Shown: positions 25,867 through 35,007, counted from the first letter of the stretch. The stretch is 55,111 nt of DNA from Gammaproteobacteria bacterium (GCA_003137095.1 PLET01000101.1:65736-120846), one strand, 5' to 3'. Translations and numbers: made by a program. The notes: a model not told the origin generated them from the sequence alone.

Positions 25867-25968
25867 GTGCCGCTGCAGGCGGGCTGCGATTACAAGCTGG
25901 CGGATCATTGGTATTTCGGAGTGAATTTCGAGACCGCGTCCGCGGCGATGAACGTGGCGAGTGTGTGA
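25867..25968 (+). pseudogene. Remnant of an outer-membrane beta-barrel protein C-terminus
   Basis: An open stretch of 33 codons ending in TGA reads QAGCDYKLADHWYFGVNFE and continues to a valine-rich end. This resembles the C-terminal strands of OmpW-like barrels (DYKLxDxWY motif). Upstream in the same frame there is no continuing homology and no credible start with ribosome-binding site. A strong hairpin follows nine bases after the stop, as expected at the end of a former gene. I read it as the decayed 3' end of a barrel gene. It fills much of the 195-base gap between two leftward genes. Confidence 0.45.
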
Positions 25969-25976
25969 GAACCCGC

Positions 25977-25997
25977 GGGCGGCCATCACGGCCGCCC
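25977..25997. terminator. Hairpin terminator, probably bidirectional
   Basis: Perfect 8-bp stem GGGCGGCC / GGCCGCCC with a five-base loop. On the + strand it is followed by the pyrimidine-rich GATTCTTCT. On the - strand it starts seven bases after the YheT-family stop. It probably terminates the leftward hydrolase message, and once terminated the rightward barrel gene. Confidence 0.6.
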
Positions 25998-26004
25998 GAT
26001 TCTT

Positions 26005-27051
26005 CTACCGCACGAATCGGCGATCGAAGGTCCGGAACTCATCCAGAACGAAGCGATCGGCGGCGCTGGGTCCACCAAGACTGTCCGCGAATCCGCAATG
26101 GCCGCCGTGGCGCGTGCGCACAATCCTCAGCGGTGCGGATGCGTCGAGCCGCGAAACATCGGCCAGCGGTATGATCGGGTCGTCTTCGGCCAGCAGAATG
26201 CTGGCACCGACGCGCAGATCCGCAAGCCGGCCGCCGGTGATCGCATAACCTTCAAGATAGGCCTCGAGGCTGGGAAATTCCGTATGCCGGCGCACCAGGC
26301 CGGCGGTCATGCCGCGCAGCTGCGCGAGGCGCAGCATTTCCTCGAAATCATAGACGCCGGGCCAAGCCTGTTGCTTGCGGCGCAGCGACTGCGACCAGCG
26401 TCGCACGAAATACCGTCTGTACAGCGCCGGACCCCGTTCGAGCGCGTCCAGCGTGGTTGCCGGATCGAGCACCGGCGAGATCGCCGCCGCCCCGGCGATC
26501 GAGGGCGGTGCGCCGGCGTCGGCGGCCACTCGCAGCATGAAGTTGCCGCCAAGCGAGAAGCCCGCCAGGAACAGCGGCGCTTCGGGGAAACGCGCGGCGA
26601 TGGCGCGGGCTGCCCCCACCACCTCCGGCAGGCGGCAGGAGTGGAAGATCCCGCGGTTCAGGTGATGGGTCGACCCGTGGTCGCGCAGATTCAAGCGCAG
26701 GACGTCGAAGCCCCGGCTGAACAGCAGCGCACCCAGGGACATCACATAGCCGGATTCAGTGCTGCCTTCCCAGCCATGCAGCAGCACGGCCATCGGCCGC
26801 AGCGCCGTCCCCGACGCCCTTGCCACGCTCACGAATGACTGCAGCCGGACTCCGTCCCCGCAATCGAGCAGCAATTCCGTTGCGGCGGCGCGCAGCGGAG
26901 CGGCACGGCGCCGGATCAACCAGGGCACCGGCGGCAGGTTGCCGAGCATGGTCTGCAGATGCCGGTTGCGAAACAGCCATCCGGGATGGAAAAGCTGCGC
27001 ACCGGCCAGCTCATCATTCGACCATGCACCGGCATCCTCGCTAAGCGGCAT
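26005..27051 (-). CDS. YheT-family alpha/beta hydrolase
   Basis: A 348-residue alpha/beta hydrolase of the YheT/ABHD1-3 group. The N-terminal FHPGWLFRNRHLQTMLGNL is a family signature. VLLHGWEGSTES forms the oxyanion region, GFSLGGN the nucleophile elbow (Ser166), EDDPIIP the Asp and RHGGHCGF the His. Relatives act as esterases on lipid-like substrates; the bacterial physiological substrate is unknown. The chosen ATG overlaps the RIO1 kinase stop by 11 bp, so the two genes are probably co-translated. Confidence 0.88.
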   Translation of the reverse strand: MPLSEDAGAWSNDELAGAQLFHPGWLFRNRHLQTMLGNLPPVPWLIRRRAAPLRAAATELLLDCGDGVRLQSFVSVARASGTALRPMAVLLHGWEGSTESGYVMSLGALLFSRGFDVLRLNLRDHGSTHHLNRGIFHSCRLPEVVGAARAIAARFPEAPLFLAGFSLGGNFMLRVAADAGAPPSIAGAAAISPVLDPATTLDALERGPALYRRYFVRRWSQSLRRKQQAWPGVYDFEEMLRLAQLRGMTAGLVRRHTEFPSLEAYLEGYAITGGRLADLRVGASILLAEDDPIIPLADVSRLDASAPLRIVRTRHGGHCGFADSLGGPSAADRFVLDEFRTFDRRFVR

Positions 27052-27895
27052 CCGCGTCCTGGCGCCGCCGCAGCCTCTCTTCGGCTTCCCGGCGCTCTTC
27101 GTCGATGTGTTGCAGCACGCCATCCACGTCGGGGACGGTCAGATCCGGTATGAACCGGCCCGTGAGCGTGGATTCGGGCGTCAATTCACCGGCTTCGTAC
27201 AACTTCCAGATTTCGCGGGCGTAATCCGTCTCGAGCAGCTCGGGAGCCACACGGCCAAAGCACGCGCGCATGTTGTTGACATCGCGTTCCAGCATGGCAC
27301 GCGCATTGTTGTTGCCCGCGGCATCGACCGCCTGGGGCAGGTCGATGATGACCGGTCCGGCGGCATCGACCAGCACGTTGAATTCGGACAAATCGCCGTG
27401 GATGAGGCCGGCACAGAGCATGCGAACGATCTGCGTCATCATGAACCCATGCCAGGTGCGCGCCTGATCCGCGTCGAAATCCATGTCATTGAGTCGCGGC
27501 GCGGGATCGCCATGGGCATCACGGACGAGTTCCATGAGCAGCACGCCCTCGTGCACCAGATAGGGCGCGGGGACGCGCACGCCCGCGGCCACCAGGCGGT
27601 ACAGGGCCTGCACTTCCGCATTCTGCCATTCGGCTTCCTGGACCTTGCGGCCGTGGCGGCCGCGCCTGCCCATCGCCCGCGTGTCGCGGCTGCTGCGGGT
27701 CTTGCGGCCCTCCTGGTACTGGGCAAGCTTGTGAAAGCCGCGCTGCTGCGCCTCTTTGTACACCTTCGCGCAGCGCAATTCGCCTCCCGCGGCGACGATG
27801 AATACCGAGGCCTCCTTGCCGCTCTTGAGGCGGCGCACCACGGTATCCACCATGCCGTCGTCGATCAGTGGCTTGAGCCCATTGGGAATTTTCAT
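27041..27895 (-). CDS. RIO1-family atypical serine/threonine kinase
   Basis: A 284-residue RIO kinase. SGKEASVFIVAAGG and CAKVYK (Lys44) form the ATP site without a glycine-rich P-loop. GLIHGDLSEFNVLV carries the catalytic Asp168 and Asn173, and IIDLPQAVD the metal-binding Asp185. RIO1 kinases act in ribosome maturation in archaea and eukaryotes; bacterial copies are uncommon and their targets are not well defined. It is divergent from the thioesterase gene with 25 bases between starts. Confidence 0.9.
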   Translation of the reverse strand: MKIPNGLKPLIDDGMVDTVVRRLKSGKEASVFIVAAGGELRCAKVYKEAQQRGFHKLAQYQEGRKTRSSRDTRAMGRRGRHGRKVQEAEWQNAEVQALYRLVAAGVRVPAPYLVHEGVLLMELVRDAHGDPAPRLNDMDFDADQARTWHGFMMTQIVRMLCAGLIHGDLSEFNVLVDAAGPVIIDLPQAVDAAGNNNARAMLERDVNNMRACFGRVAPELLETDYAREIWKLYEAGELTPESTLTGRFIPDLTVPDVDGVLQHIDEERREAEERLRRRQDADAA

Positions 27896-27920
27896 TGTGC
27901 ATTGTAGAGGAAACGACGGT

Positions 27921-28394
27921 ATGGTGTCGGTACGTACCCAGGTTGCATTGATGAGACCACGATCCGAGCCGACGCCGCGCCGCGGCGATTTCCGCGTGTG
28001 GCGCGAGATCCCGACCCGCTGGCGGGACAACGATCACTACGGGCACGTCAACAACGCGGTCTACTACGACTACTTCGACACCGCGATCAACGGGTTTCTG
28101 ATGGATGCGGTGGGCGCCGACATCCGCGACCTGACGGCGATCGGCGTGGTGGCCGAAACCGGCTGCCGCTATCTGAAGGAGCTGACATTCCCCGATGTGC
28201 TGCAGATCGGGATTGCGCTGGAGAAGGTCGGGCGCGCCAGCGTCATCTACCGGCTCGGGATTTTCCGGGGCGTCGACGAGGAACCGTCCGCGATCGGCCG
28301 CTTCGTGCACGTGTATGTGGACCGGCAGACCCGTGAGGTTGCCGAACTCCCGCCGGTGATCCGTGCGGCACTCGCACGACTGCAACTTGAATAG
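27921..28394 (+). CDS. Acyl-CoA thioesterase, 4HBT/YbgC-like hotdog fold
   Basis: A 157-residue hotdog-fold thioesterase. The catalytic helix region reads RDNDHYGHVNNAVYYDYFDTA, with the Asp and HVNNxxY pattern typical of 4-hydroxybenzoyl-CoA/YbgC-type thioesterases. VVAETGCRYLKELTFPD and a VHVYVD strand follow. It should hydrolyse acyl-CoA thioesters in the cytoplasm. The ATG at 27921 has GAGG about 11 bases upstream; the ATG at 27951 would also give a complete domain. Confidence 0.85.
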   Translation: MVSVRTQVALMRPRSEPTPRRGDFRVWREIPTRWRDNDHYGHVNNAVYYDYFDTAINGFLMDAVGADIRDLTAIGVVAETGCRYLKELTFPDVLQIGIALEKVGRASVIYRLGIFRGVDEEPSAIGRFVHVYVDRQTREVAELPPVIRAALARLQLE

Positions 28395-28408
28395 GCTGTC
28401 GAGTGGCC

Positions 28409-28442
28409 AAAAAAAAGCGTCCCGCGCGGATGCGCGGGACGC
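28409..28442 (-). terminator. Rho-independent terminator of the second S53 gene
   Basis: Perfect 11-bp stem GCGTCCCGCGC / GCGCGGGACGC with a four-base loop. On the - strand it is followed by eight consecutive T. It sits about 20 bases after the S53 stop and is the clearest intrinsic terminator in the window. Confidence 0.93.
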
Positions 28443-28463
28443 CGGATCAGTCTTGCAATCGGC

Positions 28464-30737
28464 TCAATGCAACTGGTTGATGAGCACCGGCAGCCAGGGC
28501 ACGCCGAGTCCCGTCACGTCGTTGTAGCCGGCCGTCGTCGGCGGAAAAGCCGCCGATGACAGGGAGGTGAAATTGAAGATGTCGTCGAGTCCCTCACAAA
28601 TCGCGATGCCGCAGACCTCCAGCGCGAAGGGCGTCGTGGTCGTGATCAGAAACGGCACGGAGCTGATGGTGACCACCCGCGCCAGCTCCAGATTCGCCGC
28701 GTAGGCGCGCAGCACCGCCGTCGGCTGGGAAGGAGCCACGATCTGGTTGATCGACTGGTTGAAGGTGACGCCATTGCTCGTGCTGCCGATTTTGTACAGC
28801 AGCGGATTGGCGAAACCAAGCGGCGGCAAGCTGTTGTCGGCACGCTTCGAGTCCATCACCGCGATGACACCCGCCATGAGCGGCGAGGAGAGGCTGGTGC
28901 CGCCCTCCGCGTTCTCGCAATACTCCTCGGTCGCGGAAATCGCCTTGCACCCATGATCCAGTGTGGCGCTGCCGGCGATGGTGAAGGTCTCGCCAAACAG
29001 GTAGCCGGTGTACGGATCGCCGACCATCGCCATATCGGGACTGACGCGCTGGGCATTCGGCAGCGGTTCGGTGTAGCCGCTGGAAAGATTCAGCGTGGTG
29101 GCCAAGCCCAGCGGCACGGCCGCCGCTTGATAGGCGGGCTGTGCCTCGAGCAGGCTGATGCCGCCGCCCGAGCCCGCATAGAACGCATAGTCGTCGAAGG
29201 TCGCACCGTAGGCCGTGATCTGGGTGGGGCCCGAGGTGGTGACGGATTTTGCGCTGTTGACCTGGGCGTCCGCCAGCACGTCACGGTAATTGCCCCAACC
29301 ATACTCTTTCTTCGCACCGCTGGAGTTCTGCAGCAGCAGCGATGTGCCGCCGACACCGGTCACATAGGGGCTGGTGGCGGGCCATGCGCCCGATGCGACC
29401 CCGTTGTCCTGCGACAGGTCGCCGTCATCGCCGGAACTGAACAGGATCGTGGTGCCCATCGCCGAGCCCGCCATGAAGGCCTGGTCATCCGAGGCCTGCT
29501 GTCCCACGGCGATCGCCTCGCCACCATAGCCGTAGCTGTTGGTGACCACGTCCGCCAGATGATTGTAGAGCACGTTATGCAGCGCCAGAGTCAGAGAGGT
29601 CCCGCAGTCGGTCGAACCGACATAGAGGATGTTCGCGCCGGTGGCCGTACCATGCACCGCCGCCATGTCCAGCGACTCCTCCAACCACCAGCCGTACGGC
29701 CCGCAGGGATCGCTCGGTGAGACGCTGTAGATGCCGGCCGGAATGATTTGCGAGAAGTTCTGGCCGAGCACCAGTGGGGGCAGACTGTGATTCGCGGCAT
29801 AACGGTTGGCATCGGCAAGCAGCGTCGGCGACGCGTAGGCATCGAGGATCGCCACGGTGACTCCCTTGCCGGTATGCGCAACCTGATTGAAGCCGTAGGC
29901 GGCTTGAATCTGTTGCGGCGTGTAGCCGCAATTCAGCCAGGGAATCGCCGTGCCGTACACATCGGCAGCCGTACTCAAGGTGGCAACCAGCTCGCTGGAT
30001 CCTCCAAAATACGTGTTGCAATACGGCGAGGGATTGCCGGCGGCCACAGGCGGCGGCGTCACCGTGCTGGTCGAGGTGGATGCCGAGGTGGTGGCGAGCG
30101 AGGTGTTCGCCGCGGATGCGCCGGCGGAGGCCGGTGCCACCAGGTTGCCGATCACCTCCGAGCGATGAGACGGCGTGCGCAGCAGGCCCGAATCGTCCAA
30201 TCCCTCGATGAAGAGGATCTTGGCCGCGAGCGCGCTGGGTATGGTCGGTTCCTGGCTGTTGGCGCGCAGCGTCAGGCCCTTGTAGGTGTAGAGATTCTGG
30301 GAGATGTTGAACGCCGTGCGCAGCTGGGCCACGGTGGCGGTCGCCGAGACGTAGGCGCCGTACGGACCGACTTGGATATTGGTCATCCCGGCCTTCTGGA
30401 GCAGCGACTGCACGGCTTGCACGTCTGCGCTGGCCGGTGCGAACTGGCCGGCAAACTCAGCCGTCGTCAGATAGTGCCCGTATTGCGCATTGCTCGGTGA
30501 TGAAACTTCTCCGACCAGCGTCTTCAATTCCGCGGTGTTCTGCAGCGCCAGGTGCACCGCAATGGTCACCGACGTGCTGGCGGCGGCGGGTCCGGCGAGC
30601 ACGGCGTTTCGCACCCATCCCGATACGTTGCCTGCAGCGACAGTGGTCGACGTCGCCGCCGTCACCGAGGTCGAGGTACAGATGGCAGCGGCCATCAGGC
30701 CGCTAAACAATAAACATTTGGATTTCCTGATCAACAT
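28464..30737 (-). CDS. S53 serine-carboxyl peptidase (sedolisin family), second copy
   Basis: Secreted acid peptidase homologue of 757 residues. It has a signal peptide (about LFSGLMAAAICTSTSVTA), a pro-domain (35-195), a Ser/Thr-rich linker (about 200-232) and a catalytic domain. Catalytic Glu353 and Asp357 lie in LEESLDMAAVHG, and the nucleophile Ser615 in EGGTSLSSPLMAG. FSSGDDGD is the conserved region preceding. AAGGGG before ATG 30737 fixes the start; the frame is open further upstream, but that would add a non-signal extension. It stands alone between FNR and a strong terminator. It is clearly divergent from the other S53 protein, so recent duplication is unlikely. Confidence 0.92.
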   Translation of the reverse strand: MLIRKSKCLLFSGLMAAAICTSTSVTAATSTTVAAGNVSGWVRNAVLAGPAAASTSVTIAVHLALQNTAELKTLVGEVSSPSNAQYGHYLTTAEFAGQFAPASADVQAVQSLLQKAGMTNIQVGPYGAYVSATATVAQLRTAFNISQNLYTYKGLTLRANSQEPTIPSALAAKILFIEGLDDSGLLRTPSHRSEVIGNLVAPASAGASAANTSLATTSASTSTSTVTPPPVAAGNPSPYCNTYFGGSSELVATLSTAADVYGTAIPWLNCGYTPQQIQAAYGFNQVAHTGKGVTVAILDAYASPTLLADANRYAANHSLPPLVLGQNFSQIIPAGIYSVSPSDPCGPYGWWLEESLDMAAVHGTATGANILYVGSTDCGTSLTLALHNVLYNHLADVVTNSYGYGGEAIAVGQQASDDQAFMAGSAMGTTILFSSGDDGDLSQDNGVASGAWPATSPYVTGVGGTSLLLQNSSGAKKEYGWGNYRDVLADAQVNSAKSVTTSGPTQITAYGATFDDYAFYAGSGGGISLLEAQPAYQAAAVPLGLATTLNLSSGYTEPLPNAQRVSPDMAMVGDPYTGYLFGETFTIAGSATLDHGCKAISATEEYCENAEGGTSLSSPLMAGVIAVMDSKRADNSLPPLGFANPLLYKIGSTSNGVTFNQSINQIVAPSQPTAVLRAYAANLELARVVTISSVPFLITTTTPFALEVCGIAICEGLDDIFNFTSLSSAAFPPTTAGYNDVTGLGVPWLPVLINQLH

Positions 30738-31165
30738 GATGTCCCCTTCAGAATTATTTGGATTCTTGCGTTGGCTGACGAATATCCCGGCAAAACTGTT
30801 CGAATTTTTTCTCACGACTTATTTAACCGACGCTATCTTTAAATCGGGACTGACGCAACCGCTGTTTGCCGTGCCGCCGCCATTTTTCCCGTCTTTGACA
30901 GGGTTTGGGCACCAGATGGAGCCGGCATTTGACTTATCGCGCCAACTGGCGCCTCACTCCACGATCTGCGCCCGGATCCCGGGGGGGGCCGACCCCCGGG
31001 TCGCGCGCCGCGCGGCCGTGCCGTCAGCCGCTACGCTGCCAAGCTGATTGAATCCGAATCGACGCGTTTCTCATTACATCATGAGTCGCGATGTTGACTG
31101 GGAGCGGTTAGTCCGGGCCGCGATCGACCTCATCCCGCCGGCGTTGATCCGGGCGCGGTGTCTCC
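30738..31165. other. 428-base intergenic region upstream of the S53 gene
   Basis: No gene is seen here. The first 150 bases next to the S53 start are AT-rich for this genome (runs such as TTATTTAA and ATCTTTAAA) and probably hold its promoter, but I cannot place -35/-10 boxes with confidence. A GC hairpin with an 8-bp stem (30978-30985 with 30993-31000) lies about 165 bases downstream of the fnr stop and might end that message. I looked for an FNR site and found none. Confidence 0.5.
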
Positions 31166-31945
31166 TCAGGTTCCGTCACATACCCCGCGAAGCTCGGCAG
31201 GTTTGGTGATTTGCACGCGCTTGGCACGCACCCTGATCAACCGCCGCCGGCTCAGCTCCGTGAAGCTGCGGCTCACGGTCTCGCTGCGCACTCCGAGATA
31301 GCTGGCAATGTCGTCGCGGTTCATACCGAGCCGGAACTCCCGACCCTGCACCCCTCGCAGCTGCAGCCGATCCGACAGGTTCAGCAGGAATCCCGCGATG
31401 CGCTCCAGAGCTTCCTTGTCACGGATCAAGGTGAGCAATTCACGCGCCTGCGCCCCGGCCTTCACGACCAGGCGGATGAACTCGGCGGCGATGCCCGGTG
31501 ATGCGGCGCACAATTCATTGAACGAGCCCCAGTGCACGGCGCATATGAAGGACGCTTCGACGGCGACGCTGGTGGTGCTGCTGACCTGGTCGTCCGGGTT
31601 GTGCAGGCTCAACATCTCACCCGCCAGCGCAAAATTGATCACGGTGCTGCGATGGCAGGTCGAGTCCTGCGTTTCCTTGATGCAGCCGCTGCGGATCATA
31701 TAGAAGCACTCGACCTTCTCGCCGGCTCGATACAGAACCTTGCCGCGGGGAAGCCGCATGCGGCGGATTCCGAGGCCCTTGGCGGGCGCCCGCACATCGC
31801 TCGCCACGCGACCCGGGAAACAGATGCCCCACAGTCCGCACGATTCACAGGAGGCTCGCTCGAGCCCTTGTGCCCGCCCCGGGCGCCAGGGCTGTTCCTG
31901 GTGCCTCAATACGGCCATCGGCAGAGTGGAGCGGAGAGTATGCAT
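31166..31945 (-). CDS. fnr: FNR-type oxygen-sensing transcriptional regulator
   Basis: Crp/Fnr-family regulator of 259 residues. Cys33, Cys36 and Cys42 (CESCGLWGIC) plus Cys135 (SFICAVHW) reproduce the spacing of the four [4Fe-4S] ligands in E. coli FNR, including the 93-residue gap to the last Cys. A cyclic-nucleotide-binding-like beta roll follows, then a dimer helix and a C-terminal HTH. The HTH recognition helix contains ETVSR, the residues that read TTGAT half-sites. It should dimerise and switch genes under low oxygen. Starts at 31945 or 31918 are both possible; neither has a clear Shine-Dalgarno. Targets in this window were not identified. Confidence 0.9.
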   Translation of the reverse strand: MHTLRSTLPMAVLRHQEQPWRPGRAQGLERASCESCGLWGICFPGRVASDVRAPAKGLGIRRMRLPRGKVLYRAGEKVECFYMIRSGCIKETQDSTCHRSTVINFALAGEMLSLHNPDDQVSSTTSVAVEASFICAVHWGSFNELCAASPGIAAEFIRLVVKAGAQARELLTLIRDKEALERIAGFLLNLSDRLQLRGVQGREFRLGMNRDDIASYLGVRSETVSRSFTELSRRRLIRVRAKRVQITKPAELRGVCDGT

Positions 31946-32158
31946 ATTATTTTACATTCATGCGCGCGGATCAGCCGCAGCATGCGGCGCCGGTTTGGCA
32001 CTCTCGTATCCGTACTTACCGACAGTATGTACGTGGTTGTTGCATGAGTGCGGACTGCCCGCGCGGTACGCCTTCCTCAAAGCGCGACGAACCGCTGCAT
32101 CAGACACCCGCGTTTCTGATTTATCGCAGAATCGTGCGCCGGCTGCTGCGGTAACCTG

Positions 32159-33373
32159 ATGTCCATGATCACATCAACCAATGCCGCACACTCCGCAGCC
32201 ACCATCCCGTCGCGCTCCGGCGACTTCACCGCCCGCGCAGAGGCCGTCGCCAAGGTGGCCGCCGCCGCGGCCACATCCGTCGACCGGGACTCGCGCTTCC
32301 CGACCGAAGCCTTCGACGAGATTCGCCGGCAGGGACTGCTCGGCATCCTGGTGCCCGAGGCGCTCGGCGGGGAAGGTGCCTCACCCTCGGATGTCATCGA
32401 CATCTGCTATCGAATCGCACAAAGCTGCGGTTCCACCGGCCTCATCTATGCCATGCACCAGGTCAAGGCGGCTTGCATCCTACCCTATGCCGACGGCAAC
32501 CCCACCCTGGAGGCCATTGTGCGCCGGCTCGCGAAGGATCAGCTGTTGCTCGCCTCCTCGACGACCGAGGGCCTCGCCGGCGCAAACATTCGCGAGAGCG
32601 AGGCGCCGATCGAGTACGCGGGCGATCAAATCAGCCTGGTGCGCAAGGCCACGTGCATCTCATACGGACTGGAAGCCGACGGCATCGTCACCACCGCCAG
32701 GCGCTCGGAAAATTCGGCGCCGTCGGATCAGGTGCTCGCCGTATTTCTGAAGTCCTCCTACACGCTCGATCCGTCGCACAGCTGGGATACGCTCGGCATG
32801 CGCGGCACGCGCAGCGAGGGTTTCATGCTGCGGGCCAAGGGCGTCGTCGGAAACATCGTTGCCACGCCCTACGAAAAGATCCACCTGCGAAGCATGGTGC
32901 CGAGCGCGCATCTGTTCTGGGGTGCCGTGTGGGCGGGCATCGCCGCCTCCGCAGTCGCCCGCGGTCAGGCATTCATCCGTTCGGCGTCGCGGCACTCGAA
33001 CGGCAAGGTTCCGCCGGGCGCCGCGCATCTGACGTCAGCCGCCGCGTCACTGCACACGCTGCTCGGGCTCCTGGCGCGCGCGGCACGGAAATACGAGCTG
33101 GCGATCGACGATGCCGACGCGCTGCAATCGCTGGAATTTCAGACCATGATCACGTTGACCAAGATTGAAGCCTCGGAGCTCGCCCTCGCGACCGTGCTGC
33201 GGGCCATGCGCGCCTGCGGACTGGCCGGCTATCGCAACGACAGCGAGTTCAGCATCGCGCGCCATCTGCGCGACGTTCTATCCTCGCCGATCATGATCAA
33301 CAATGACCGCGTCCTCGGGAACCTCGGCGGACCGACCCTGATGACACCCCTCCCCAGGACCATCATGCGCTGA
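32159..33373 (+). CDS. Acyl-CoA dehydrogenase family flavoprotein
   Basis: A 404-residue protein with acyl-CoA dehydrogenase architecture: an N-terminal helical domain, a middle beta domain (about 125-230) and a C-terminal four-helix domain. Recognisable parts are RRQGLLGILVPEALGGEGAS near the N-terminus, the LASSTTEG turn of the flavin/substrate region, WDTLGMRGTRSEGF in the middle domain, and a terminal RHLRDVLSSPIMINNDRVLGNLGG helix pair. The catalytic base could not be assigned, so it may be a dehydrogenase or a flavin monooxygenase-like member. It is convergent with the SulP gene, five bases apart, and divergent from fnr. Confidence 0.83.
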   Translation: MSMITSTNAAHSAATIPSRSGDFTARAEAVAKVAAAAATSVDRDSRFPTEAFDEIRRQGLLGILVPEALGGEGASPSDVIDICYRIAQSCGSTGLIYAMHQVKAACILPYADGNPTLEAIVRRLAKDQLLLASSTTEGLAGANIRESEAPIEYAGDQISLVRKATCISYGLEADGIVTTARRSENSAPSDQVLAVFLKSSYTLDPSHSWDTLGMRGTRSEGFMLRAKGVVGNIVATPYEKIHLRSMVPSAHLFWGAVWAGIAASAVARGQAFIRSASRHSNGKVPPGAAHLTSAAASLHTLLGLLARAARKYELAIDDADALQSLEFQTMITLTKIEASELALATVLRAMRACGLAGYRNDSEFSIARHLRDVLSSPIMINNDRVLGNLGGPTLMTPLPRTIMR

Positions 33374-33378
33374 TGCGC

Positions 33379-35007
33379 TCACCCGGCGGTTTGCACCGCC
33401 AGAGCCACGGCGTCATCCACGCTCAGTCCGGTCAGAACCGGCGCAGCCGGGCCCGGCGAAATAGCCGTCCCGAGCAGTTCCTGCACCGGTTCCTTGAGCC
33501 GGGCGAGTACCAGCCGCTTGCCCTTGGCGGCGCACCAGTCGAAGAATTCCTGCAGAGACTCCAGGCTCGAGCTGTCCAGGTCGAAGCTCTCCTCGAGGCT
33601 CACGACGACCGGATTCACCGCGGCGCCGGCGGCCAGTATTTTCAGCCGCGCCTGGGCCAGAATGCGATCCGCATTGGCGAAGAACAGGGGCTCATCGGGG
33701 CGCAGAATGAGCAGGCCGGCAATCTGTCTGGCATCCGGATGCAGCGCGACGTTGACGAAGTCGTGTCCCTCGCCGAGCCTGCCGAGCACGGCGATGGTCG
33801 ACCCGCTCAGCCGTCTCAGCAGCATGGTCAGACTGATCGCGATCGCGGCCAGCAGGCCGTCCAACACCCCGAGCCAGAGCACGAAAACCACCGAACCGAT
33901 CGCCACCAAACGGTCGCGATGCCAGACGAAGTAGGGACGGAACACCCTGGGATTCAGCGCATGGCTGACGGCATGAATGACGATGGCCGCCAGCACCGGT
34001 TCGGGCGTCAATGCGATGGCCGGCAGCAGCGTCAGCACAACACACAGCATCACGACCGCAGCGATGCCGCCGGACAGCTGCGAGCAGGCGCCGGCCGCCT
34101 CGTTTGCCGAGGTGCCTGAATAGCCCGCGCCGATCGGCATGCCCAAAAACAGACCGGAGGCGGTGTTTGCGGCACCCAATGCCAGCAGATCGCGGTTTGG
34201 TGCCACCGCATCACCGTGTTTGATCGCAAAACTTCGAATCGATCCATATGACTCGGAATACAGGACCATCACGAGCGCAAAACCCAGTTCGCCCAGACGC
34301 AGCCAGTCCGCGCGACTGAGCTCCGGAAGCCGGGGCGTGTGCAACTGCAGCTGTATCGGGCCGACGACGGCGACACCGAATCGCGGCAAATCGAGGAAAT
34401 ACGTCGCCGCAATGCCACCGGCGATCACGATCAGACCGGCGGGCAGATATCGTATGCGCCCCAGCGCGTAGAGCATCACGAGGGCGGCCAGCCCGGTCGC
34501 GACCCCGGTCCAGTTCCATTGGGAGAACTGACCGAACAGATCCAGGAGCAGTCGCACGAGGTCGTTATGCGATGCGCGCACGCCCAGGATGCTCGCGCAC
34601 TGCTTCAAGATGATCACGACCGCCAGACCCAACGCGAATCCACGCAGCACCGGCTTTGAAATGAAGTCGGTCACGCTGCCGAGACGGGCCGCGGCGGCAA
34701 TTACGAAATAGGCACCGGACATCAGCACCAGCCCGCTCGCGAGCGTCAGGCGCAGGGCAGCATCCGTTCCGGCCATCGACAGCGTTGCGGCGCCGAGCAC
34801 GGCAGCCGAGGACGAGGTTGCCGACGCGATGGCGAAGCGGCTGCTGCCGAGCACGCCGTAACAGATCAGGCCGGCGAACAACGCGATGATGCCGGCCTGC
34901 GGCGGCAGACTGGCGATTCCCGAGTACGCGACGGCTTCCGGCAGGAGCAGTCCGGCGATCGACAGGCCGGCCACGACATCGGGCATGCGCGTTGCGGGCA
35001 TTAGCAT
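33379..35007 (-). CDS. SulP-family anion permease with STAS domain
   Basis: A 542-residue inner-membrane transporter. The first 410 residues contain 10-14 helices of the SulP/SLC26 type: MPDVVAGLSIAGLLLPEAVAYSGIAS at the start and NRDLLALGAANTASGLFLGMPIGAGYSGTSAN in the core. A C-terminal STAS domain follows (about 430-540). SulP proteins carry sulfate, bicarbonate or dicarboxylates; the cargo here is unknown. A carbonic anhydrase partner is not present. Sulfate export or uptake would fit an organism releasing sulfite from sulfonates, but this is speculative. Confidence 0.9.
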   Translation of the reverse strand: MLMPATRMPDVVAGLSIAGLLLPEAVAYSGIASLPPQAGIIALFAGLICYGVLGSSRFAIASATSSSAAVLGAATLSMAGTDAALRLTLASGLVLMSGAYFVIAAAARLGSVTDFISKPVLRGFALGLAVVIILKQCASILGVRASHNDLVRLLLDLFGQFSQWNWTGVATGLAALVMLYALGRIRYLPAGLIVIAGGIAATYFLDLPRFGVAVVGPIQLQLHTPRLPELSRADWLRLGELGFALVMVLYSESYGSIRSFAIKHGDAVAPNRDLLALGAANTASGLFLGMPIGAGYSGTSANEAAGACSQLSGGIAAVVMLCVVLTLLPAIALTPEPVLAAIVIHAVSHALNPRVFRPYFVWHRDRLVAIGSVVFVLWLGVLDGLLAAIAISLTMLLRRLSGSTIAVLGRLGEGHDFVNVALHPDARQIAGLLILRPDEPLFFANADRILAQARLKILAAGAAVNPVVVSLEESFDLDSSSLESLQEFFDWCAAKGKRLVLARLKEPVQELLGTAISPGPAAPVLTGLSVDDAVALAVQTAG

